Notes under the pieces: model-generated
The model's input: only the letters and a program-made list of their open reading frames with translations
The model's database searches: none
What the model was told of the DNA's origin: nothing
In this document: one piece after another, positions 14,549 through 19,145 of the stretch
Layout: each line of letters starts with the position of its first letter
Numbering within the stretch: position 1 is the first letter of the stretch
Assembly: GCA_035506435.1 (NCBI GenBank)
Contig: DATJPK010000156.1
Location: forward strand, 1-19,145
Reading direction: 5' to 3'
DNA from: JACTUA01 sp035506435
Lineage (GTDB): Archaea > Halobacteriota > Methanomicrobia > Methanomicrobiales > JACTUA01
Length of the DNA: 19,145 nucleotides
Made by a program: the position numbers and the translations under genes

Positions 14549-15484
14549 TCAGGGCAGGACCCGGGTCCCCGCCCTTCCTTCCATCGCGTCGACTGCCTTC
14601 TCGAGGGATGTAACGATGGCCACCTGTCCCCCCTCCTCGACGAACCGGGCGCAGGCCTCCATCTTCGGTCCCATCGATCCCCCGGGGAACTGTCCTTCTG
14701 CAAGCCATCTCCGGACCTCGGATGCCCGGGCCTCGCGGACCGGTTCCGCGCACGGCGTGCCGAACTTCAGGTACACCTGGTGTACGTCGGTGAGGATGAG
14801 GAGCACCTCTGCCCCGATGTGGGCCGCGAGGCGCTCGGCGGTGAGGTCCTTGTCGATGACCGCCTCGACCCCGGAGAGGTTCCCCGACCCGTCATCAACC
14901 ACCGGTATCCCTCCCCCGCCCGCGGCGATGACGATGAACCCCTCATCTACGAGGATCCGGATGGAGGACTCCTCGACGACCCTCACCGGCGCAGGCGACG
15001 GGACCACCCGGCGATACATGCCTCCCTCGACGGCATGGACAGCCCATCCCTCGGTTTCTTCGAGGTGTTTCGCCTCTGCCTCCTGGTAGAACGGCCCGAT
15101 GGGTTTGGTCGGATTGGAAAATGCAGGATCATCGGGATCGACGACGGTCTGGGTCACGACGGTGATCACCCGCCGGTCGATGCCCGCGTCCCGGAGGGCA
15201 TTCTCGAGGCTCTGCTGGATCAGGTACCCGAGCATCCCCTGGCTCTCGGCCCCGCAGATATCGAGGGGCATCCGGGGCAGGGTGTCCTTTGCGCACTCGT
15301 TCTTGAGGAGGATGTCGCCTACCTGGGGGCCGTTCCCGTGGGTGATGGCGATGAGGTGCCCCTCCTTCACGAGGGCGGTGAGGTTCCGTGCCGCGTACCG
15401 GACGTGCCCGAGCTGCTCCTCCGCCGTTCCCTTTTCACCCCGCCGGAGGATGGCATTCCCCCCGAGAGCGACCACGAGTCGCAT
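14549..15484 (-). CDS. arcC: Carbamate kinase
   Basis: A 311-residue enzyme of the amino-acid kinase fold catalysing carbamoyl phosphate + ADP to carbamate + ATP, the energy-yielding last step of the arginine deiminase pathway. Visible motifs are VVALGGNAIL (4-13), ITHGNGPQVGD (47-57), PIGPFY (128-133), AAGGGGIPVV (187-196), the DKDLTAERLA segment (211-220) and PGGSMGPKMEA (267-277). The frame extends upstream to 15607, but that extension (CQCLS..CFCRRG-type residues) is unlike the family and crosses into the next promoter. The ATG at 15484 begins exactly at the conserved first strand. CTTAAG, about 25 nt upstream, could be a weak TATA box for a leaderless message. Confidence 0.92.
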   Translation of the reverse strand: MRLVVALGGNAILRRGEKGTAEEQLGHVRYAARNLTALVKEGHLIAITHGNGPQVGDILLKNECAKDTLPRMPLDICGAESQGMLGYLIQQSLENALRDAGIDRRVITVVTQTVVDPDDPAFSNPTKPIGPFYQEAEAKHLEETEGWAVHAVEGGMYRRVVPSPAPVRVVEESSIRILVDEGFIVIAAGGGGIPVVDDGSGNLSGVEAVIDKDLTAERLAAHIGAEVLLILTDVHQVYLKFGTPCAEPVREARASEVRRWLAEGQFPGGSMGPKMEACARFVEEGGQVAIVTSLEKAVDAMEGRAGTRVLP

Positions 15485-15551
15485 GGGTGATCCGGGGTCT
15501 TCCGGAGACTTAAGGGAATGGGTCGGCCGCTGCGTGCCACGCCTGCAAAAG

Positions 15552-15560
15552 CATAATACG
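15552..15560 (+). promoter_or_regulatory. TATA-box promoter of the superoxide dismutase gene
   Basis: AAAAGCATAATACG contains a BRE-like A-rich stretch and the TATA-like CATAATACG. It is about 50 nt before the ATG at 15606, giving a leader of about 25 nt that includes the ribosome binding site GGAGGAA (15593-15599). On the opposite strand the same element could also drive carbamate kinase. Confidence 0.45.
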
Positions 15561-15605
15561 TCAATGGATAAACACTGGAAAACGTCAGTTTCGGAGGAAC
15601 AGGAC

Positions 15606-16220
15606 ATGGCTGGAACCTACACTTTGCCCGAGCTCGGCTACGACCTGAAGGCACTCGCCCCGTACATCTCGGAGGCGCAGCTCACCCTTCATTACCAGAA
15701 GCACCACCAGGCGTACGTCACGGGGGCGAACGCCCTCTTCGAGAAGTTCGACAAGGCCAGGAAGGAGGGATCAGACCTCGACCTGAAGGCGGCCTTGAAG
15801 GAGCTCTCCTTCCACGTGGGCGGCCACCGGCTCCACACGGCATTCTGGGAGAACCTTGCCCCTGCCGGAAAGGGCGGAGGCGGCGAGCCGAAAGGGGCCC
15901 TCGCGAAGGCCATCAATGCCGATTTCGGTTCCTTCGCCCGGTTCAGGAAGGAGTTCACGGCCACGGCGACCTCGGTGGAGGGCTCCGGCTGGGCCGCCCT
16001 CACCTTTTCCCGGACGACGGGCCGGCTCCTCCTCGTCCAGATCGAGAAGCACAACGTGAACGTCCCGCCGGGGAGCCCGATCCTCCTCGTCCTCGACGTC
16101 TGGGAGCATGCCTATTACCTGGACTACAGGAATGACCGGGCGAAGTTCGTGGAATCCTTCTGGAACATCGTGAACTGGGACGCGGTGAACCGCCGGTACG
16201 AGGCTGCGCTGAAGATCTAA
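15606..16220 (+). CDS. sodA: Superoxide dismutase (Fe/Mn family)
   Basis: A 204-residue cytoplasmic enzyme that dismutates superoxide to oxygen and hydrogen peroxide. The four metal ligands are present: His29 in LHYQKHHQAYV, His77 in HRLHTAFWENL, and Asp164 and His168 in DVWEHAYYLDY. GSGWAAL (127-133) is also typical. Length and motifs are those of archaeal Fe/Mn SODs. Iron is likely in a strict anaerobe, but the metal cannot be settled by eye. The start ATG has GGAGGAA about 6 nt upstream; an open frame extending to 15099 is antisense to carbamate kinase and not real. It appears monocistronic, with a pyrimidine-rich T-run after the stop. Confidence 0.93.
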   Translation: MAGTYTLPELGYDLKALAPYISEAQLTLHYQKHHQAYVTGANALFEKFDKARKEGSDLDLKAALKELSFHVGGHRLHTAFWENLAPAGKGGGGEPKGALAKAINADFGSFARFRKEFTATATSVEGSGWAALTFSRTTGRLLLVQIEKHNVNVPPGSPILLVLDVWEHAYYLDYRNDRAKFVESFWNIVNWDAVNRRYEAALKI

Positions 16221-16223
16221 AGT

Positions 16224-16241
16224 TCCCTTCCTTTTTCTTAC
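16224..16241 (+). terminator. Oligo-T terminator after superoxide dismutase
   Basis: TCCCTTCCTTTTTCTTA follows the sod stop directly. This is a pyrimidine/T-rich tract of the type that ends archaeal transcripts. Confidence 0.4.
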
Positions 16242-16285
16242 CTGGCCCGGCGTCCGGCGGACTTCCGACACAATCCGTGCCAAAA

Positions 16286-16311
16286 CATGCACCATAAATA
16301 GCATGCCATGC
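16286..16311 (+). promoter_or_regulatory. TATA-box promoter of the ligase operon flanked by CATGC repeats
   Basis: The TATA-like box CCATAAATA (16292-16300) lies about 35 nt before the ATG at 16334. It is bracketed by ACATGC upstream (16285-16290) and GCATGC plus another CATGC downstream (16301-16311), forming an inverted repeat around the box. This suggests a repressor or activator site controlling the operon. AGGGAT near 16324 is a weak ribosome binding site. Confidence 0.45.
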
Positions 16312-16333
16312 AACCGCTTATCAGGGATACCGG

Positions 16334-17629
16334 ATGTTCTGGGACGAGCGGATGGAGACCCTGAAGGGGAAGAATCTCAGGGCGCTCCAGGAGAGGAGGC
16401 TCCGGTGGACGGTGAACCAGGCGGTAAAGGTCCCGTTCTACCAGAGGCTCCTCGCCGACGCCTCGATCGAACCCGGCGACATCAGGACCCTTTCGGACAT
16501 CGAAAAGATCCCGTTCACCTCGAAAAAGGACCTGAGAGGCGGCTACCCCTTCGGCTTTCTCGCGGTCCCGAAAAAGGAGGTCCGGCGGATCCACACCACG
16601 TCGGGGACCACGGGGAAGCCCACGGTCGTCGCCTACACGGGGAAGGACCTCTCGAACTGGGCAGGGCTCATCGCGAGGAACCTTACCATGGTCGGCCTCT
16701 CCGAGGGCGACGTCTTCCAGAACATGGTGAACTACGGCCTCTTCACCGGCGGGCTCGGGTTCCACTACGGGGCCGAGCTCATGGGCCTCACCGTCGTCCC
16801 CTCGGCGACGGGAAACACCCGCCGGCAGATCGAGATGATCGGGGACTTCGGGGTGAACGGCGTCCACTGTACCCCGAGCTATGCCATGCACCTCTCCGAG
16901 GTGGCGGAGGAGACGGGCGCCGATCTCGAGACCCTCAGGATCGGCTGCTTCGGGGCCGAGCCCTGGTCGGAGGCGACCCGGCGGGAGCTGGAGGGCAGGC
17001 TCGGGGTCTCGGCCTTCGATTCGTACGGGCTCTCGGAGATGTACGGGCCGGGGGTCGCGATGGAGTGCCCCGAGAAGGACGGGCTCCATCCCTGGCACGA
17101 CAGCTATTTCGTGGAGATCATCGACCCTGCGACGGGGGAGATCCTCGGCCCGGGTGAGAAGGGCGAGATGGTGATCACCCCGCTCATGAAGGAGGCGATG
17201 CCCCTCCTCCGGTACCGGACGGGGGACATCGCCACGCTCATGGACGAGGACGGCTGTTCCTGCGGCCGGGGGCAGAAGATCAGCCGGATCCTGGGGAGGT
17301 CCGACGACATGCTCGTCGTGCGGGGGATCAATGTCTTCCCCTCCCAGATCGAGCATGCCCTCTTCTCCCTCCCTGAGGTCGGTGAGCAGTTCATGGTCTA
17401 CCTCGACCGGATCCACCAGCTGGACGAGATGACCATCGAGGTGGAATTGAACCGGGCTGCCTTCTCGGGCGAACTGAAGGACCTCCACCGGGTCCAGTCG
17501 AAGATCGCGGCGGCCCTCCGCGAATCGCTCGGGATCCGGACCGACGTGAAACTCGTCGAGCCCGGCAAGCTCCCGCGGTTCGAGGGGAAGGCGAAGCGGG
17601 TGGTGGACAGGAGAGGGGTGTTGTTCTGA
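16334..17629 (+). CDS. paaK: Phenylacetate-CoA ligase family protein (first of tandem pair)
   Basis: A 431-residue acyl-adenylate-forming enzyme. It should activate an aryl or branched acid with ATP and CoA to give acyl-CoA, AMP and pyrophosphate. Motifs in order: P-loop TTSGTTGKPT (88-97), YGLSE (231-235), YRTGD (294-298), a Cys-containing GCSCGRG loop (307-313), GRSDDMLVVRGINVFPS (321-337) and the C-terminal lysine region GKAKRV (418-423). Size and motifs match PaaK. In methanogens such genes commonly sit beside an ACT-domain gene and indolepyruvate:ferredoxin oxidoreductase genes, so the natural substrate is probably an aryl or branched carboxylate such as arylacetate rather than catabolic phenylacetate. 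Its stop overlaps the next start (TGATG). The gene begins the operon. Confidence 0.88.
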   Translation: MFWDERMETLKGKNLRALQERRLRWTVNQAVKVPFYQRLLADASIEPGDIRTLSDIEKIPFTSKKDLRGGYPFGFLAVPKKEVRRIHTTSGTTGKPTVVAYTGKDLSNWAGLIARNLTMVGLSEGDVFQNMVNYGLFTGGLGFHYGAELMGLTVVPSATGNTRRQIEMIGDFGVNGVHCTPSYAMHLSEVAEETGADLETLRIGCFGAEPWSEATRRELEGRLGVSAFDSYGLSEMYGPGVAMECPEKDGLHPWHDSYFVEIIDPATGEILGPGEKGEMVITPLMKEAMPLLRYRTGDIATLMDEDGCSCGRGQKISRILGRSDDMLVVRGINVFPSQIEHALFSLPEVGEQFMVYLDRIHQLDEMTIEVELNRAAFSGELKDLHRVQSKIAAALRESLGIRTDVKLVEPGKLPRFEGKAKRVVDRRGVLF

Positions 17630-18927
17630 TGTACTGGGATTCCAAGATCGAGACGATGGAGAGGGAGGAGCTCGAGCGCCTCCAGTACCGGCTGTTGAAG
17701 ACCCTCGTGTACCGGCTTTACAGCTTCTCGCCGTTTTACCACCGGCGGATGGAGGAGGCGAAGGTGCACCCGGACGACGTGAAGACTCTCGGGGACGTGA
17801 CGAAGCTCCCGTTCATGTTCAAGCGGGACCTCCGGGACAACTACCCTGACAAGCTCTTCACGGCAACGAAGGAGGAGCTCGTGCGGTACCACGTCTCCTC
17901 GGGGACGACGGGTAAGCCGACGGTCGTGGGCTACACCGAGAACGACCTCGAGGAGTGGACCGTCTCGCTCGCCCGCGCCCTCACCTCGTGCGGCCTCGGG
18001 ACGAAGGACGTTATCCAGGTGAGCTACGGGTACGGCCTCTTCACGGGCGGCCTCGGGCTCCACTACGGGGCCGAGCGGATCGGCGCGACGGTCATCCCGA
18101 CCTCCGTTGGCGGGACCGAGCGTCAGGTCGAGCTCATGCAGGACCTCGGGGCAACGGCCATCTGCTGCACCCCCTCGTACCTCCTCCACATGGGCGAGGT
18201 GGCTGAGAAGATGGGCGTTTCCATAAAGAAGGACACGAAGCTGAGGGTCGGGATCCTCGGAGCCGAACCCTGGACCGCCGAGATGCGGGTCCGGATCCAG
18301 GACTGGCTCGGGATCAAGGCATACGACATCTACGGGACGAGCGAGCTCTCGGGGCCCCTCTTCACCGAGTGCACCGAGCAGAACGGGATCCACATCTGGG
18401 GGGACTTCGCCTACACCGAGATCGTGGACCCGAAGACCGGGGAGCAGGTCGCCGACGGTGAGAAGGGCGAACTCACCATGACCATCCTCAAGAAGGAGGC
18501 ACTCCCTATCATCCGCTACCGGATCGGGGACATCACGAGCATGACACACGAGGTCTGCGCCTGCGGGAGGACCCACCCGAGGATCAGCCGCATCACGGGG
18601 AGGGTCGACGACATGCTCATCATCCGCGGGATCAATGTCTTCCCGTCCATGATCGAGCACACCCTCATGGGCATCCCCCAGGTCGGGCAGCACTTCCAGA
18701 TCGTGGTGGAACGGCAGCACGAGCTCGACACCCTGCTCGTGCGGGTGGAGCTCAAGCCCGAGTCCTTCTCCGACAAGATCACCGAGCTCATGAAGGTGAA
18801 GGAGATGGTAGAGAAGCGGCTCGAGTCGGCCCTCTCGGTGCATGCCGACGTGGAGCTCGCCGAGCCCGGCTCGCTCCCGCGGTTCGAGGGGAAGGCAAAG
18901 CGGGTCATCGACAGGAGGAAGATGTAA
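17629..18927 (+). CDS. paaK: Phenylacetate-CoA ligase family protein (second of tandem pair)
   Basis: A 432-residue paralogue of the preceding gene with the same motifs: SSGTTGKPT (90-98), YGTSE (235-239), YRIGD (297-301), CACGR (310-314), GRVDDMLIIRGINVFPS and a C-terminal GKAKRV. By eye the two are alike along their full length, consistent with an old tandem duplication. Differences near the substrate pocket (for example YGTSELSGP against YGLSEMYGP, and VSYGYGLFTGG against MVNYGLFTGG) suggest different acid preferences or a heteromeric enzyme, which is inference. ATG overlaps the upstream stop by 1 nt (TGATG). Its own TAA overlaps the next ATG (TAATG), so the three genes form one tightly coupled operon. 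Confidence 0.88.
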   Translation: MYWDSKIETMEREELERLQYRLLKTLVYRLYSFSPFYHRRMEEAKVHPDDVKTLGDVTKLPFMFKRDLRDNYPDKLFTATKEELVRYHVSSGTTGKPTVVGYTENDLEEWTVSLARALTSCGLGTKDVIQVSYGYGLFTGGLGLHYGAERIGATVIPTSVGGTERQVELMQDLGATAICCTPSYLLHMGEVAEKMGVSIKKDTKLRVGILGAEPWTAEMRVRIQDWLGIKAYDIYGTSELSGPLFTECTEQNGIHIWGDFAYTEIVDPKTGEQVADGEKGELTMTILKKEALPIIRYRIGDITSMTHEVCACGRTHPRISRITGRVDDMLIIRGINVFPSMIEHTLMGIPQVGQHFQIVVERQHELDTLLVRVELKPESFSDKITELMKVKEMVEKRLESALSVHADVELAEPGSLPRFEGKAKRVIDRRKM

Positions 18928-19145
18928 TGGAGCCTGAACACTATTTCATCAAGCAGATCTCGGTCTTCTCGGAGAACCGGCCGGGGAGGCTCGCGGCCAT
19001 CGCCAAGGCAATGGAGGACGAGGGGGTGAACATCTTCGCCTTCTCCATCGCCGAGGCCGATGGCTTCGGGGTGGTCCGGGCCCTCGTGAACCACCCGGAC
19101 AAGGCGTACCGGAAGCTCACCTCGCTCGGCTTCGTCGTGTCCTTC
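18927..19145 (+). CDS. ACT-domain protein, 5' part (cut by window edge)
   Basis: The first 73 residues of a gene that runs off the window. IKQISVFSENRPGRLAAIAKAMEDEGVNIFAFSIAE is a typical ACT-domain ligand-binding beta-alpha-beta unit with the NRPGRL turn, followed by GVVRALVNHPDKAYRKL. ACT domains bind amino acids and regulate enzymes of amino-acid metabolism. Small two-ACT-repeat proteins of about 140 residues accompany PaaK/indolepyruvate oxidoreductase genes in methanogens, so it may sense an aromatic or branched-chain amino acid for this operon. The start overlaps the upstream stop (TAATG), indicating translational coupling. Confidence 0.85.
   Translation, partial: MEPEHYFIKQISVFSENRPGRLAAIAKAMEDEGVNIFAFSIAEADGFGVVRALVNHPDKAYRKLTSLGFVVSF

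Noticed and set aside
15485..15607. N-terminal extension of carbamate kinase
   Set aside because: The added residues lack family similarity and overlap the sod promoter; the conserved first strand begins at the ATG at 15484.
16238..18843. Two long minus-strand frames (416 and 481 codons)
   Set aside because: Shadows of the tandem ligase genes; no recognisable domains and no start signals.
1..19145. tRNA or rRNA genes
   Set aside because: No cloverleaf with a GGTTCRA-type T-arm and no rRNA-like segments were recognised.

Overview
The window is about 19 kb of high-GC archaeal DNA, most likely from a methanogen of the order Methanomicrobiales. The gene content supports this: a DUF5806 protein, an archaeal-type phosphoglucosamine mutase, tandem PaaK-type ligases followed by an ACT-domain gene, a solo Cas1 homologue and archaeal surface proteins. 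TATA-like boxes lie about 25 nt before short or absent leaders, and stop/start overlaps (GTGA, TGATG, TAATG) are used. The assignment to order is inference; no rRNA or tRNA is present to confirm it.

Layout. Positions 1-1356 (+) hold the end of a secreted beta-propeller protein. A complete XerA-type tyrosine recombinase (1486-2427, -) converges on it. Upstream of the recombinase is a decayed methyltransferase gene (about 2489-3264, -) and a poorly coding, hairpin-rich stretch (3265-3688). Next come an M24 Xaa-Pro-peptidase-like gene (3689-4888, +) and, convergent with it, a surface-anchored protein with a signal peptide (4954-5874, -). A divergent promoter region separates that gene from a DUF5806 gene (6066-6713) and glmM (6717-8096), which are 3 nt apart.

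After an AT-rich 260-nt intergenic region lies a 1193-residue all-helical repeat protein of unknown function (8357-11938). It is coupled through a GTGA overlap to an acylphosphatase (11935-12210). Tail to tail with this pair is a stand-alone Cas1 homologue (12213-13187, -) without CRISPR repeats, cas2 or effector genes. The residue aligned with its catalytic glutamate is phenylalanine.

The last third holds arginine deiminase (13309-14547, +) and carbamate kinase (14549-15484, -), converging with 1 nt between them. Together with an ornithine carbamoyltransferase encoded elsewhere they would form an ATP-yielding arginine pathway. An Fe/Mn superoxide dismutase (15606-16220) follows. The window ends in an operon of two tandem phenylacetate-CoA-ligase family genes and an ACT-domain gene cut by the edge (16334-19145+). 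In methanogens this arrangement commonly precedes indolepyruvate:ferredoxin oxidoreductase genes, linking it to aryl- or branched-acid activation for amino-acid metabolism.

The most unusual items are the solo Cas1 with the altered active site and the giant helical-repeat/acylphosphatase pair beside it. The palindrome directly upstream of the recombinase promoter is a lesser one.
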